A DNA stretch of 64,000 bases from Leptolyngbya sp. FACHB-261 (GCF_014696065.1 NZ_JACJPL010000001.1:1-64000), one strand, 5' to 3'; numbered from the stretch's first letter, positions 8,593 through 19,210 are shown. Numbers and translations are program-made. The notes: generated by a model from the letters alone, not told the origin.

Positions 8593-10293
8593 CTAAAACA
8601 TTTGCTCCGTACGATTGATACGCAGAAGCACTCGAATAAATGCGCCCACTGCAACCGCAGCTAAAACTCCCATACCAAGTGCTAGCCAACCTTTTCCACT
8701 GATCAGTAGCAGCGTTGCCGAGAGGACAAAGGAACCCGCTAGAAGGACGTAGTTAGTGCCCATATTGACACTCCCAAGCCGTCGCAGCAACCGGTCTGTC
8801 TCTTGAGACCGCACCCGAATGCGAATGTCACCCCGTTCAAGCTTATCGATCGTGTCATCAATTCGCCGAGGCAGACCCAAGGCCGTGTTGCTGACTTGAG
8901 CCGCTTGCCGCCCAATCTGGCTGATAATATCGCCGCCCGTTTCGAGGGGAGAACCGTTGCCGCTCATCATTTCTGTCGCAAAAGGTTTTGCGACCTCCAT
9001 AAAGTTGAAGTCCGGATCCAACCCTTTCCCCAGACCCTCTAGAGTTGAGAATGCCCTCAAAACGAAGGTAAATGTCGCTGGGAAGCGAAAAGGTTGATCG
9101 TAGGCCAGCTCATACAGGTCGTCGCTGATGGATGCAATCGAAACATCAGTATGAGCATTGAAGGGCTGGTCCATGAAGTTGTCGAGCATGTACTGGACCG
9201 AACGCCGTACAGGCCCCATGTCGCCAGTGGGCACCAATGCGCCAAGATCAACCAGCGATTGCACAACTTCATCGGCATCCTTTTGGGCAACGCCAAAGAA
9301 GGTGCGCATCAGCTTAGACCGAGTAACCGGCTGGATCTGGCCCATCATGCCGAAATCGTAGAAGATTAGCCCCCCATCGGGACTAACCGCCAAGTTGCCG
9401 GGGTGAGGATCTGCGTGGAAGAAACCGTTCGTGAGGATCTGCTGCAGATAGGTGCGGGCCCCAATGTGAGCAATCTCCTTGCGATCTAACCCTGCAACCT
9501 CTAGGGCTTCGTAGTGATTGACCTTAATGCCAGGCGCGTATTCCAGAGTCAAGACCCGTGGTGACGTGTAGCGCCAGTAGATACGCGGCACGATGACCTG
9601 CGGATCGTCACGGAAGTTGCGACGAAAAGTATCTGCATTACGCCCTTCGTTGAGATAGTCAACCTCCTCGTAAAGGATGCGACGGCACTCGTCGTAGATC
9701 CCTATCCAGTCTCGGCCCTTGCCCCATTTCGGGTGGTTTTGGTAGCGATTGGCTATCTGGCGCAGAATCGCCAAATCGATTTCGAATAGTTTGCGCAAGC
9801 CGGGTCGCTGGATCTTGACTACGACCTCTTCGCCGGTTTTAAGCTGAGCCCGATGCACCTGTCCCAAACTAGCGGCAGCTAAGGGCGTTGGGTCAAAGAA
9901 CTGATACAGCTCTGGAATGGTTTTGCCAAACTCTGCTTCGATGATCGCCTCAACCCTGTCGTAGCTGAAGGCAGGCACCTTGTCTTGAAGTTTGGAGAGC
10001 TCCTCGACATACTCAGCAGGAAACAGGTCAGCCCGAGTCGAAAACAGCTGGCCAACCTTGATGAAGGTAGGACCGAGATTGAGCAGAGTTTCACGTAGCC
10101 AGATAGCACGAGATCGACGACGCCTTGAGCGAGCTTCGTCAGTTTTGCCACCGGGGTAGCTCCACTTCTTCCCATCCAGCCAGAGATAAAGCAGCAGGGT
10201 TAAAACCGCCTGCCAAATATCCACCTGGCGACGGGTGGTGGAATAGTTCTCCCGGCTCCAGCGGTAAGCAGAATCAGAGGGCAGGACGGACAA
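8593..10293 (-). CDS. AarF/UbiB (ABC1) family atypical kinase
   Basis: A 566-residue ABC1 protein. The family has a kinase-like fold and is linked to prenylquinone metabolism in bacteria, mitochondria and plastids. Visible motifs are the KxGQ block (FIKVGQLFSTRADLFP), the Ala-rich nucleotide loop AAASLGQVHRAQL, VVVKIQRPG, the catalytic-like NGFFHADPHPGNL and the DFG-like FYDFGMMGQI. Two hydrophobic C-terminal segments (about 505-555) suggest a membrane anchor. The start appears to be TTG at 10293 because no ATG precedes the conserved RWSRENYS region. A second paralogue lies at 17048-19141. Quinone-related function is inferred from the family. Confidence 0.88.
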   Translation of the reverse strand: MSVLPSDSAYRWSRENYSTTRRQVDIWQAVLTLLLYLWLDGKKWSYPGGKTDEARSRRRRSRAIWLRETLLNLGPTFIKVGQLFSTRADLFPAEYVEELSKLQDKVPAFSYDRVEAIIEAEFGKTIPELYQFFDPTPLAAASLGQVHRAQLKTGEEVVVKIQRPGLRKLFEIDLAILRQIANRYQNHPKWGKGRDWIGIYDECRRILYEEVDYLNEGRNADTFRRNFRDDPQVIVPRIYWRYTSPRVLTLEYAPGIKVNHYEALEVAGLDRKEIAHIGARTYLQQILTNGFFHADPHPGNLAVSPDGGLIFYDFGMMGQIQPVTRSKLMRTFFGVAQKDADEVVQSLVDLGALVPTGDMGPVRRSVQYMLDNFMDQPFNAHTDVSIASISDDLYELAYDQPFRFPATFTFVLRAFSTLEGLGKGLDPDFNFMEVAKPFATEMMSGNGSPLETGGDIISQIGRQAAQVSNTALGLPRRIDDTIDKLERGDIRIRVRSQETDRLLRRLGSVNMGTNYVLLAGSFVLSATLLLISGKGWLALGMGVLAAVAVGAFIRVLLRINRTEQMF

Positions 10294-10401
10294 GGCGGTT
10301 TTCTCTCGGTTCTTTGATGCAGTGCCTTTGGGGCAGGGTGGAATAGGGGAATGAGCCTCTACTACCTACATACAGAGTAGGACCGGGAGGTTAAAAAGAA
10401 A

Positions 10402-10722
10402 TCAGCCTTGACGGCTACTCCGGTAGCGCTGGAGTTCTGAGCGTAATTGCGCAACCTCAGCCCGTAGCTCGTCAATTGTGGCTTGGAGGTCATCGCTTCC
10501 AGTTTTGACCAAGGCTGAGCGGCTACCTAGCATGGCACCTTGCTCATCCGCCAGGGCTCTATCCTGCGCTTGATTGACAAAGCTACGCATCTTTTCACGT
10601 TGCTCGGCGTCGAACTTGCCGAGTTCGCTTAAAGCATCAGTGAAAGCATCTTCAAGTTGCTCCAGCAGCATGTTTGCCACCGCTCGACCGAAGAAGAAAG
10701 CACGGACTTGGGGACTACTCAT
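10402..10722 (-). CDS. conserved cyanobacterial protein (DUF6825-like)
   Basis: A 106-residue protein beginning SSPQVRAFFFGRAVANML, then an acidic helical middle (LEDAFTDALSELGKFDAEQ) and a C-terminal heptad-like helix (DDLQATIDELRAEVAQLRSE) likely to form a coiled coil. The pattern resembles a conserved family of cyanobacteria and plastids that I recall as DUF6825; its function is unknown. There is no signal peptide. It lies between the kinase gene and pdxA on the same strand. Confidence 0.6.
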   Translation of the reverse strand: MSSPQVRAFFFGRAVANMLLEQLEDAFTDALSELGKFDAEQREKMRSFVNQAQDRALADEQGAMLGSRSALVKTGSDDLQATIDELRAEVAQLRSELQRYRSSRQG

Positions 10723-10775
10723 GAACAGCTTGGAGGTCTATAATGCGTCGTCTGAGGAAATTATAACCCGACTGC

Positions 10776-11807
10776 CTAGACCAGAGACCTCTGTCGCAGT
10801 GCTGTCAAGCTGGCAGCAAGAGCAATAGCCTCCAGAAGACTGGTTGGATCAGCAATGCCGCGTCCGACAATATCAAAAGCGGTGCCGTGGTCTGGAGAGG
10901 TGCGCACAAAGGGCAAACCGATGGTTGTGTTGACAGCTCGGTCAAAGGCCATGAGCTTGACCGGAATCAGACCTTGGTCATGGTAGAGCGCTAGGTAGGC
11001 GTCGTGAGCACTGCAACCCGGCTGGAACCAAGCCTGACCGGGTTTGACCCAAAGGGTATCTGGCGGGACTGGACCGCTGAGGTTGACAGCCGGATTTTGG
11101 GCTTGCCAATCGGTCAGAGCACTGCGCAACCAGTCGCGCTCCTCGCTGCCGAGTTGCCCGTCCTCACCGCTGTGGGGATTGAGGCCAGCGACCGCAATTT
11201 GAGCCTGACTCAAACCGAAATCGGTTTGCAAACAATGCCACAACAAGTCGAGCTTACGGTGGATCAGGTCAGGGTTTAGGGTACTGGGCACTTGGGCGAG
11301 GGGAATGTGCGTGGTTACCAGCAGGGTGCGCAGTAGCCAACCGGTATGGGGTGAGCGAGCCACAAACAGCATGCCAAAGCGCTCAGCACCGCTGAGCTGG
11401 GCCAGCAACTCAGTCTGGCCTGGATAGTGGTGGCCTGCTGCTTTCCAGGCAGACTTGGCAATGGGAGCTGTGACCACACCATCGAACTCTCCGGCCATGG
11501 TGCGCAAAATAGCTTCTTTTAAATAGTCGAAGCTGGCTCTGCCACTCTGGGCATTGCCCGAGCCGGGTGTGATTTGAGTTCCAGTGTCCAGTTCCAGCAA
11601 CTCGATAGCATCAGGCTCAGCCAACGGCGTTTCAGTCTGCCGCCGCAGTTGAGTGTAAGCCTGCTCCAGCACGTGACGCTCACCCACCACGGTCAAGCGG
11701 CAATTACTAGGCAGATGGGCTAAGGCTTTGAGCACGACCTCCGGTCCAATACCGGCAGGATCTCCTAAGGTCAGTGCCAACTTGGGTAGATGAGACGTTG
11801 ACAGCAT
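10776..11807 (-). CDS. pdxA: 4-hydroxythreonine-4-phosphate dehydrogenase
   Basis: A 343-residue NAD-dependent, metal-requiring dehydrogenase of pyridoxal 5'-phosphate synthesis in the DXP-dependent route. Family motifs in order are [18 protein letters not shown] at the N-terminus, [23 protein letters not shown] (metal-binding His), [21 protein letters not shown] (metal-binding His) and [16 protein letters not shown]. Length and order are canonical. The ATG at 11807 is supported by the start of the conserved GDPAG block about 10 residues in. Confidence 0.95.
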   Translation of the reverse strand: MLSTSHLPKLALTLGDPAGIGPEVVLKALAHLPSNCRLTVVGERHVLEQAYTQLRRQTETPLAEPDAIELLELDTGTQITPGSGNAQSGRASFDYLKEAILRTMAGEFDGVVTAPIAKSAWKAAGHHYPGQTELLAQLSGAERFGMLFVARSPHTGWLLRTLLVTTHIPLAQVPSTLNPDLIHRKLDLLWHCLQTDFGLSQAQIAVAGLNPHSGEDGQLGSEERDWLRSALTDWQAQNPAVNLSGPVPPDTLWVKPGQAWFQPGCSAHDAYLALYHDQGLIPVKLMAFDRAVNTTIGLPFVRTSPDHGTAFDIVGRGIADPTSLLEAIALAASLTALRQRSLV

Positions 11808-12014
11808 GAAGGGACGGAGTTCTCTTACAAGTTCTCTAGAGCAAAGTTCTCTAGGGCGAAGCTCTTTAGGGACTTCTCTAGGGCTTTTCTAGGTTAGCTG
11901 AGCCTGTAGTTCTGCCTACAGAATACTGATTTCAGCCCAAGGCGGGAGCCAAGCAGCTATCTGCTTGTGCGAAGACTGAAGAAGCCATTGAAGAGCTCAT
12001 AGAGAACTACAACC

Positions 12015-12197
12015 ATGAATATTTTGAGAATCATCTTTGCTATCTTGTTGCCGCCCCTCGGCGTGTTTCTAACCACGGGTGTTAGCAGCGCGTTGCTAGT
12101 CAACATCTTGCTCACCCTACTAGGTTATGTGCCCGGCATTATTCATGCTGTGTGGATTATTGCCAAGCAAAACGAAGCTTATGGAGACCGGGCCTAG
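12015..12197 (+). CDS. Pmp3/YqaE family small membrane protein
   Basis: A 60-residue protein almost wholly made of two transmembrane helices: ILRIIFAILLPPLGVFLTTG and LLVNILLTLLGYVPGIIHAV. The ILLPPLGVF motif and the LGYVPGIIHA-W turn are diagnostic of the Pmp3/YqaE family, which is associated with membrane potential and with salt or cold stress in yeast, plants and bacteria. It is a single-gene unit ending in a strong hairpin at 12207-12240. Confidence 0.92.
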   Translation: MNILRIIFAILLPPLGVFLTTGVSSALLVNILLTLLGYVPGIIHAVWIIAKQNEAYGDRA

Positions 12198-12206
12198 ATT
12201 TGAGCT

Positions 12207-12240
12207 CTAGAGTTTAAAACTCTTGATTTTTAAACTCTAG
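12207..12240. terminator. bidirectional hairpin between convergent genes
   Basis: A perfect 13-bp stem, CTAGAGTTTAAAA pairing with TTTTAAACTCTAG around a short loop. It lies 10 bp after the Pmp3 stop and between it and the convergent cyclase gene. The A/T-rich base gives U-rich tracts on both transcripts, so it can serve either direction. Confidence 0.6.
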
Positions 12241-12301
12241 GTTCAATCTCTAGCTCAAGCCCAGACAACGCCTTTTAACAACGCAACTCCGGCCCCAGCT
12301 T

Positions 12302-14851
12302 CTATTTTTCGACGATGTTCCAAACTCCGTCCCAAGCTGGGCCCGGGGGATTGCGGATCAAACTTTGACAACGCTCAATGTGTAGCAGGGTAGCTCGGTC
12401 ATTAGGGCGCATCGTGAAGGCGTCACGAAAGTGATTGATCGCAATCCGGAACTCTCGACAGTCGTAAGCTTGCCGCCCCCTCTCATACACCTCTAGAAAC
12501 CGGCTGAGTTCTGAGTCTAATTGTTCACCGTGAGAGCCGATTAACTCGTATAGGGTAATCGGCTCATTACGGTTACGCACTCGAATCGTATCTAGCTCGC
12601 GCGCTCGGATGTGATCCTTGCACAAGGCATAGGTGTGCTGGCTGAGGATGATGTCGCACTTGTACTGCTTGGTGGCATCCTCTAGCCGAGAGCTGACATT
12701 TACACCATCGCCGATCACGGTGTAGTCCATACGCTTACGGGAGCCGATGTTGCCCGAGACAACCTCGCCGGAGCTGATACCAATGCCCACCCGTACTGGG
12801 GTTAGGTTATCGGCAATTCTAGCCCGATTGAACTCCTTGAGCAGTTCGCGCATTTCTAAGGCTGACTGAGTAGCGCGGTGAGCATGGTCGGCAAGAGTCA
12901 TCGGCGCACCGAAGACTGCCATGAGCGCGTCCCCAATGAACTTGTCGAGGGTGCCTTCGTACTTGAGTACGGCCTCGACCATCTTGTCAAAATAGCTATT
13001 GAGCAGCGAAACGACCTCGCTAGCGCCCAGATCCTCGGTCAGGGCGGTGTAGCCGCGGATGTCGGAAAACAGGATAGTTACATCCCGCCGTTCGCCTTCC
13101 ATCAGGGAGTCGTCAGCAGTCGCCAGAACCCGCTCAGCAACGTCTTTGGTCACGTAGCGATAGAGCATGGATTTCATGCGTTTTTCTTGGCTGATGTTTT
13201 CCATCACTACCAAGCCGCCACAAACACCGCCTTCAGGGTCAGAAAGTGGATTGACCGAGAGGTTCACACTCAGTTCGCCCTGCTTGCCATCTGGCCCCAT
13301 CAGCCTTAAATCTTGACCGGGGAAGTCTAGCTTGCTCTGGTTACGGAGGCTCTCGTGCAGATTGTGTTCTAGCTCGTCAAGCGGCACAATGTCCCAGACA
13401 AAGCAGCCTTCAATGCTCTGGGCCTCTGTCAGGTTGAGCAGTTTGTAAGCCGCTTCGTTAATCGTGACGATCCGCCCTTCCAGATCGGTGGAAATCACGG
13501 CATTGGACAAGCTGCGCAGTACGTCTTCCTGGTAACGCTTTTCCCGCGAGATTTGCAGGTTCTGCTCGGTGATGCGGCGGTTTTGCTCGGTGATGCGCTG
13601 GTTTTGATCCAGCACACTCTCGAACAGCTGGGCATTCTCCAGAGCGACCCCAGCCTGGATATTGAAAGCCCGCATGAATTCTTCATCGGAGCTGGTGAAG
13701 CTGCCCTGGTGCTTGTTGATCAGCTGGGTGACGCCAATCAAATCTCCCATTGAGTTAAACACCGGCATGCACAGCATGTTGCGAGTGCGATAACCGCTTT
13801 TGCGATCGGTAGAAGGATCAAAGCGGGGATCGGCATAGGCATCGGGGATGTTCAGGGTGCGGCCCGTGGAGGCGACAAAACCAGCGATGCCTTTGTTGGC
13901 TGGAATGCGGATCTCCAGAAGTGCGCCGTTTTTGCCTTGAGCCACCTTAGACCACAGCTCATTATGTTCGCGGTCCAGTAAAAACAAGGTACTGCGGTCA
14001 GCCTGCATCAGTTCGCGAGCCTCGTCCATCACCGCCTTGAGTGTGCGGTCGAGGTCCAAACTTTGGGAAAGAAATGTCGTCGCCTTGAGTAGAGCAGCAA
14101 CTCCCCGTTGGTTGCGAGCAGCGACATAGAAACGCTGACAGCTTTCCAGGATGATGCCGATTGAGTTGGAGAACTCACGGAAGCGCTCCTCATCTTCATG
14201 GCTAAAGGGCTGCTCGCCGTTCTTGTTCAGCAACTCCACAACGGCAACCACCTCGCCCTCGGAGCTGTGAATTGGCATGCACAGGATCGTATGGGTTTGG
14301 TAGTTAGTTTTGCGGTCAATGTCTGGGTTGAACAAATCGCAGAGCGAGACATCCGGGATGTTCAAGCACTCGCCAGTGGTAGCTACATAGCCCGCAATAC
14401 CCGTGTGCATGGGCAGCCGGATCTCGAGAGACTTCTGGCCCTCCCCTTGCGCAATTTTGGACCAGAGTTCCTCGCGTTCTGGATCTAGCAGAAAAATAGT
14501 GGTGCGATCTGCCTGAAGAATTTGACCAATCTTGAGGGTAAAAGCCTCAAGAATCTGGTCGAGCAGCGCTTCTAAATTGTCGTTATGAGTTAAATCAATC
14601 GCTCTTAAGGAATAGGTAAATTCCGTGGTGAAGCGATCCAACAAGTTTTTAAAACGATCTAGCGTTAAGCCCTCGACTCGCTTCGAAAAACCCCGATAGC
14701 CCTTATGCTCAACCAGAGCTGTCAGTAAGCCAATCGAGGGTGCAACCGGCATCTCTAGGCTGATGGCATTGGGTTCGGAGGAAAGCGGCGGTAGTGGGCT
14801 CAGGCTACGGTTAGAATCGTCGGACTCAGCGGAGGCAGAGGGGCTCGGCAT
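12302..14851 (-). CDS. GAF-GAF-PAS adenylate/guanylate cyclase
   Basis: An 849-residue class III nucleotide cyclase. After a low-complexity start it shows two GAF domains (about 105-245 and 275-425, each with an FLLDxExxELWSK motif and a CMPI/CMPV core), a short coiled coil (NQRITEQNRRITEQN), a PAS domain (about 455-560) and a catalytic domain (about 590-770: VTILFSDIRGYTAL, DKFIGDALMAVFGAP, YTVIGDGVNVSSRLE). The Lys in DKFIGD is the usual adenine-selecting residue, so cAMP production is likely. The last 70 residues are helical and TPR-like. The architecture resembles cyanobacterial CyaB-type sensors. The GAF ligand is unknown; a cyclic nucleotide is possible. Confidence 0.9.
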   Translation of the reverse strand: MPSPSASAESDDSNRSLSPLPPLSSEPNAISLEMPVAPSIGLLTALVEHKGYRGFSKRVEGLTLDRFKNLLDRFTTEFTYSLRAIDLTHNDNLEALLDQILEAFTLKIGQILQADRTTIFLLDPEREELWSKIAQGEGQKSLEIRLPMHTGIAGYVATTGECLNIPDVSLCDLFNPDIDRKTNYQTHTILCMPIHSSEGEVVAVVELLNKNGEQPFSHEDEERFREFSNSIGIILESCQRFYVAARNQRGVAALLKATTFLSQSLDLDRTLKAVMDEARELMQADRSTLFLLDREHNELWSKVAQGKNGALLEIRIPANKGIAGFVASTGRTLNIPDAYADPRFDPSTDRKSGYRTRNMLCMPVFNSMGDLIGVTQLINKHQGSFTSSDEEFMRAFNIQAGVALENAQLFESVLDQNQRITEQNRRITEQNLQISREKRYQEDVLRSLSNAVISTDLEGRIVTINEAAYKLLNLTEAQSIEGCFVWDIVPLDELEHNLHESLRNQSKLDFPGQDLRLMGPDGKQGELSVNLSVNPLSDPEGGVCGGLVVMENISQEKRMKSMLYRYVTKDVAERVLATADDSLMEGERRDVTILFSDIRGYTALTEDLGASEVVSLLNSYFDKMVEAVLKYEGTLDKFIGDALMAVFGAPMTLADHAHRATQSALEMRELLKEFNRARIADNLTPVRVGIGISSGEVVSGNIGSRKRMDYTVIGDGVNVSSRLEDATKQYKCDIILSQHTYALCKDHIRARELDTIRVRNRNEPITLYELIGSHGEQLDSELSRFLEVYERGRQAYDCREFRIAINHFRDAFTMRPNDRATLLHIERCQSLIRNPPGPAWDGVWNIVEK

Positions 14852-15117
14852 ATTTGTTATCGGATCCAGCAGTAACCTGGCAGACGGAGCACTCTATAAG
14901 AAAATTGTGACAAAAGTGACAAAGGATGTGTGATAAATTGCTCCCTGATTGCTTCAATCCTACCCAGGCTGCATCGACCTTTTTCATCCCTTTCACGAGC
15001 TACCAGCCTGCATCCGGACAGTCGCCTCAACCATGCTGACTCTCCGCCCTATAGGCGCGGTTTAGCTCTGCTCTAGCCCTGTTCTTCAACCTCGGCTTGC
15101 TACTGCCTTGTTGAGCC

Positions 15118-16881
15118 TTACTGAGCCTTGGCTGTTGCCTGACGGTTGTGGTGCGACTGAGACAGCAGCGCATCCGCCAAGGCCAAAGCTTCTTGAGCAG
15201 AAGTTCCGCCAGCAAGCTGAGCTAGTTCTTCGCGTCGCTGCTCCGGCTCAAGCTGACCTACGCGAACAACCGTGCGCTCAGAGGTCTTAACCGCTTTGGT
15301 TTTGCGACCTTTCTCACCTTTTTCTTTAATAGGCGAAATTTCTGGGATCTGCCGTTTATCGACGCGGAAGTGAGTATCGGCCATCGCTGCCACGATTGGC
15401 TGGTGAGTCACGCAGAGCACCTGATGGTGCTGGCCGAGCTGGTGCAGTTTCTCAGCAATTGCTTGCGCCACCCGCCCAGAAACCCCCACGTCGATTTCAT
15501 CGAAGATCAAGGTGTCTACGGGATCTACCTGAGAAAAACAAGCTTTCAGCGCCAGCAAGAAACGGCTCATTTCCCCACCTGATGCGGTTTCACTCAAGGG
15601 TTGTAGAGGTTCACCGGGGTTGGGACTGAATAGAAATTGCACGCGCTCAGCCCCATAGGCGGTGGGCGTAACTGGCGTCAGCTCCACCTGGAATTGCACC
15701 TTATCCATGGCTAGAGGCTTGAGTTCCTGGATCAGACGGCCTTCCAGATTACGCGCTGCCAGTTTGCGCAGTTGCGTGAGCTTAGTACAGGCGGCGGTGA
15801 GGGTACTTTGCTGCTGCTGTACTGCTTCCTCTAGCGCTTCTAGAGAGGCACCGGCATCGTTGAGCTGGGACAGCTCGGCACAGATGCGCTGCTCGTATTC
15901 GATTACCTCCGCGAGAGTGGAGCCATATTTGCGACACAGGACCTTGAGTTCGCTGACCCGCTGTTCCACTTGCTCTAGACGGCGAGGGTCAGTTTCCAAG
16001 TCTTCGCCGTAAGCATTGATCAAGCGCCCCGCTTCTTCTACCTGAGCCAGAGCACTGCTGACTAGCTCCAGAATCGGTCCTAGCCCCGGGTCGTAGCTCA
16101 GCAGCTGGCTGAGGGTCGCTTCAGCATTGCCTAAGAGGTCAGCACAGGCCAGCGTGGTGCTGTCCTCGTTTTGGTAGAGCGCCTGATAGATGGTGTAGCT
16201 CTGCTGCTGGAGTTCGACGCTGTGGCTGAGGCGATGACGCTCTTGCTCCAAATCTTCCAGTTCTTTGGGGTCTTTGAGGTGCGCTTGGGCTAGTTCTTTG
16301 ACCTGATACTCCAGGATGTCCAACTGCTGAATACGCTGACGCTCGCTGGTCAGGCGTTGTTCTAAAGCCTGTTGAGCTTTGACTAGGGCAGCGTGGGCCT
16401 CGGCTACTTTGGTGCGTTGCTTCAACAGTGGGGCACCGCCAAAGTCGTCGAGCCAATCGCGGACGCGAGCGCCTTGGAGCAACTGTACTGTCTGACCCTG
16501 AGCCGTGATTTCGACCAGCAGGTTGTGTAACTCCTGCATTTGCTGGCGATTCACCAAGATGCCGTTGATCCGAGAGCGGGAACTGCGCTCAGAAATTTCC
16601 CGCGAACAAACTAACTCTCCGTCTAGGGAGTCGATCTCTTGGCTAGCGAGCCAATCCTTGAGTCGGCTATTCAAATCAAAACTAGCCTCAATCAAGGCCC
16701 GCTCAGATCCGGTGCGGACGGATTTGCTACTCATGCGTCCGCCCAAAGCTGCCGAGATGGCATCTAGAATGATCGATTTGCCAGCACCAGTCTCACCGGT
16801 CAACACGTTCAAGCCCGAGCCAAAGGTTAGCTCCAGCCGGTCGATCAGCGCAAAATTCTCGATGTGAAGCGTCAGGAGCAT
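15118..16881 (-). CDS. recN: DNA repair protein RecN
   Basis: A 587-residue SMC-like ATPase acting early in double-strand break repair. Walker A is GETGAGKSIILDAI (about 30-43). A long coiled-coil centre follows, then the ABC signature SGGEMSRFLLAL (about 455) and Walker B DTLIFDEIDVGVSG. The N-terminal ENFALIDRLELTFG is typical. A basic linker (KEKGEKGRKTKAVK) precedes the C-terminus. The ATG at 16881 is well placed. About 265 bp between this gene and the upstream cyclase gene shows no other gene. Confidence 0.95.
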   Translation of the reverse strand: MLLTLHIENFALIDRLELTFGSGLNVLTGETGAGKSIILDAISAALGGRMSSKSVRTGSERALIEASFDLNSRLKDWLASQEIDSLDGELVCSREISERSSRSRINGILVNRQQMQELHNLLVEITAQGQTVQLLQGARVRDWLDDFGGAPLLKQRTKVAEAHAALVKAQQALEQRLTSERQRIQQLDILEYQVKELAQAHLKDPKELEDLEQERHRLSHSVELQQQSYTIYQALYQNEDSTTLACADLLGNAEATLSQLLSYDPGLGPILELVSSALAQVEEAGRLINAYGEDLETDPRRLEQVEQRVSELKVLCRKYGSTLAEVIEYEQRICAELSQLNDAGASLEALEEAVQQQQSTLTAACTKLTQLRKLAARNLEGRLIQELKPLAMDKVQFQVELTPVTPTAYGAERVQFLFSPNPGEPLQPLSETASGGEMSRFLLALKACFSQVDPVDTLIFDEIDVGVSGRVAQAIAEKLHQLGQHHQVLCVTHQPIVAAMADTHFRVDKRQIPEISPIKEKGEKGRKTKAVKTSERTVVRVGQLEPEQRREELAQLAGGTSAQEALALADALLSQSHHNRQATAKAQ

Positions 16882-17047
16882 GGGGAAATTAACAAACCGA
16901 CCGGTAGAGGAATCCTGACGTCGTCAGGGCTATCAATAACTAATGATGAAGCGGTAAGGAAATCCGGAAACTCATTTTACGGTGGCCCTCCTAGTGGGAC
17001 GGGCTGCACTTGTTACAATACGTTACGAGATCTTTTGTCTTAACCCC

Positions 17048-19141
17048 ATGGCTATATCCCCAACGGTAGTTGATTCGCGGCGGTCGGCAGTTCGACCCAC
17101 TGACCCTGAGGTTGTCCTGAACGAAGTGGTCTTGCAACGGCTGACTCAGCAGGAGCGCGTCTTGGCGACTGGGGAACTCGCGTTGGAGTCCTACGATCCG
17201 CAACTCGTCGCCTTGCACTATAGTCGCCAGCCCTGGACGGTGTTGCGCCGTTGTGTTGCGGCTCTGTGGCCCATTCTGACGCTGGCCTTTAGCTTGTGGT
17301 GGGACAAAAGAACTGGAGCGGAGCTGCGCAACGAACGGCGTCGGGCTATCCAACTGCGCGAACTCCTGACCCGACTGGGACCGGCCTATATCAAGATTGG
17401 TCAGGCTCTCTCCACCCGGCCCGATTTGGTGACATCTACCTATCTGGAGGAACTCGCACAGCTTCAGGATCAGTTGCCTCCGTTTGCCAATGCCCTCGCT
17501 TTCCAGTTTATCCGGGAAGAACTGGGAGGATCGCCCCAAGATATTTACGCTGAAATTTCTGCCGATCCAATCGCGGCTGCCAGTCTCGGGCAAGTTTACA
17601 AGGGGAAGCTCAAGACTGGTGAAGTCGTGGCGATCAAAGTGCAGCGCCCTGACCTGGCGGGTCAAATCACGCTAGACATGTATATCCTGCGCGGTCTAGC
17701 CGGTTGGATTCAGCGTCGATTCTCCTTCATTAAAAGCGATTTGCAAAGCATTCTTGATGAGTTTGCTTATCGCATTTTCGAGGAGATGGACTACGAGCAC
17801 GAGGGCGCTAATGCCGAGCGTTTCTCTCAGCTCTACGGGCATATTGAAGGCATTTATGTGCCTAAAATTTACTGGCAATACACAGCCCGTCGTGTCCTAA
17901 CCATGGAGTGGATTGACGGCGTTAAACTCACACAATTGGATACGATTCGCAGCAAAGGACTAGACCCCAGAGAGATCATCGGGGTTGGTGTGCAGTGCTC
18001 CTTGCAACAGTTGCTAGAGCATGGTTTCTTCCACGCGGATCCTCATCCTGGCAACCTATTCGCCATGAACGATGGCAAGCTAGCTTACCTTGACTTTGGC
18101 ATGATGAGCGAGGTCAAGCCGGAGCAGCGCTACAACTTAATCGAAGCGATTGTGCACATAGTCAATCGCGATTTTGAAGAGCTAGCCCAAGACTACGTCA
18201 AGCTCGATTTCTTGACTCCCGATGTAGACTTAAGGCCGATTGTGCCCGCCCTAGCTAGCGTGTTCAGTCAAGCGTTGGGCGCGAGTGTCTCTGAACTCAA
18301 CATTAAGAGCATCACCGACGAACTCTCGCAGATGATGTATGACTACCCGTTCCGGGTACCGGCTTACTATGCGTTGATCATTCGTTCGTTGGTGACCTTA
18401 GAAGGCATTGCGATTAATGTCGATCCAGACTTCAAAGTTCTCAACGAAGCTTATCCCTATGTCGCCAAGCGCTTGCTCAGCGATCCGGCACCCCAATTGC
18501 GTTCTGCTTTGCGCGATGTCTTGTTTAAAGATGGTTCTTTTCGTTGGAATCGCTTAGAGAACCTGCTGCGCAACGCAACTAAGGGCAGCAAAGATTATGA
18601 CTTGAGCAAAGCAGTGGATCAAGCGCTCGACTTTCTGATGTCAGAGAGAGGTGAATTTATTCGTGAGCGCCTGATTGACGAGATTGTCAAAGGCATTGAC
18701 CCGGTGTACGTCATTCAGGGAACACCGAATCCAGCTAGCGAACATTTGCAGCGAATCTGGGCAATTTTGCAGCAAAACGGCAACTTTGATCCACTCAAAG
18801 TTTTACCCGTTGCAGGTCAAATTCTATTTAAGCCAGAAACTCAGCAATTGGGCCGTCGCGTCGTCTCTCGTCTAGCCCAGCGCACGCTAGCACGGCTGAT
18901 CCGAGAGTTTCTCCTGCGTGAAGAAACGACCCAGCCTGGGGCCAATCGGCCAACAACTAGGTCAACAACTGGGCCAATAACCGCGGTAAGGCCTGCCCCT
19001 GCATTGCCTGCACCGTCCTCACGCCCAGTTCAGTTCCCTCGTCTACCGGTGCCTGCCTTCACCAACCTGACGGCTAGTCTGAACCCTGAAACCCAACCCA
19101 GCAAAAAATCCAACAACCGATCCAACAACTGGGAGTGGTAG
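17048..19141 (+). CDS. AarF/UbiB (ABC1) family atypical kinase, second paralogue
   Basis: A 697-residue ABC1 protein, longer than the first paralogue. Core motifs are YIKIGQALSTRPDL, AAASLGQVYKGKL, VAIKVQRPDLAG, EHGFFHADPHPGNLF and YLDFGMMSEV. A C-terminal extension of about 120 residues is rich in Pro/Thr/Ser and looks disordered. I prefer the ATG at 17048 (MAISPTVVDSRRS); a GTG at 16982 would add 22 residues. The first hydrophobic patch (LRRCVAALWPILTLAFSLWW) precedes the kinase core. Cyanobacteria usually carry several such kinases, so a role in plastoquinone or tocopherol homeostasis is a family-based guess. Confidence 0.88.
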   Translation: MAISPTVVDSRRSAVRPTDPEVVLNEVVLQRLTQQERVLATGELALESYDPQLVALHYSRQPWTVLRRCVAALWPILTLAFSLWWDKRTGAELRNERRRAIQLRELLTRLGPAYIKIGQALSTRPDLVTSTYLEELAQLQDQLPPFANALAFQFIREELGGSPQDIYAEISADPIAAASLGQVYKGKLKTGEVVAIKVQRPDLAGQITLDMYILRGLAGWIQRRFSFIKSDLQSILDEFAYRIFEEMDYEHEGANAERFSQLYGHIEGIYVPKIYWQYTARRVLTMEWIDGVKLTQLDTIRSKGLDPREIIGVGVQCSLQQLLEHGFFHADPHPGNLFAMNDGKLAYLDFGMMSEVKPEQRYNLIEAIVHIVNRDFEELAQDYVKLDFLTPDVDLRPIVPALASVFSQALGASVSELNIKSITDELSQMMYDYPFRVPAYYALIIRSLVTLEGIAINVDPDFKVLNEAYPYVAKRLLSDPAPQLRSALRDVLFKDGSFRWNRLENLLRNATKGSKDYDLSKAVDQALDFLMSERGEFIRERLIDEIVKGIDPVYVIQGTPNPASEHLQRIWAILQQNGNFDPLKVLPVAGQILFKPETQQLGRRVVSRLAQRTLARLIREFLLREETTQPGANRPTTRSTTGPITAVRPAPALPAPSSRPVQFPRLPVPAFTNLTASLNPETQPSKKSNNRSNNWEW

Positions 19142-19210
19142 CACTCTAAGTTTATTAATCTAATAGGGATCCGGGCCACTGCTCCCGTTGCGCTTTCCCC
19201 CTTCAGGCTC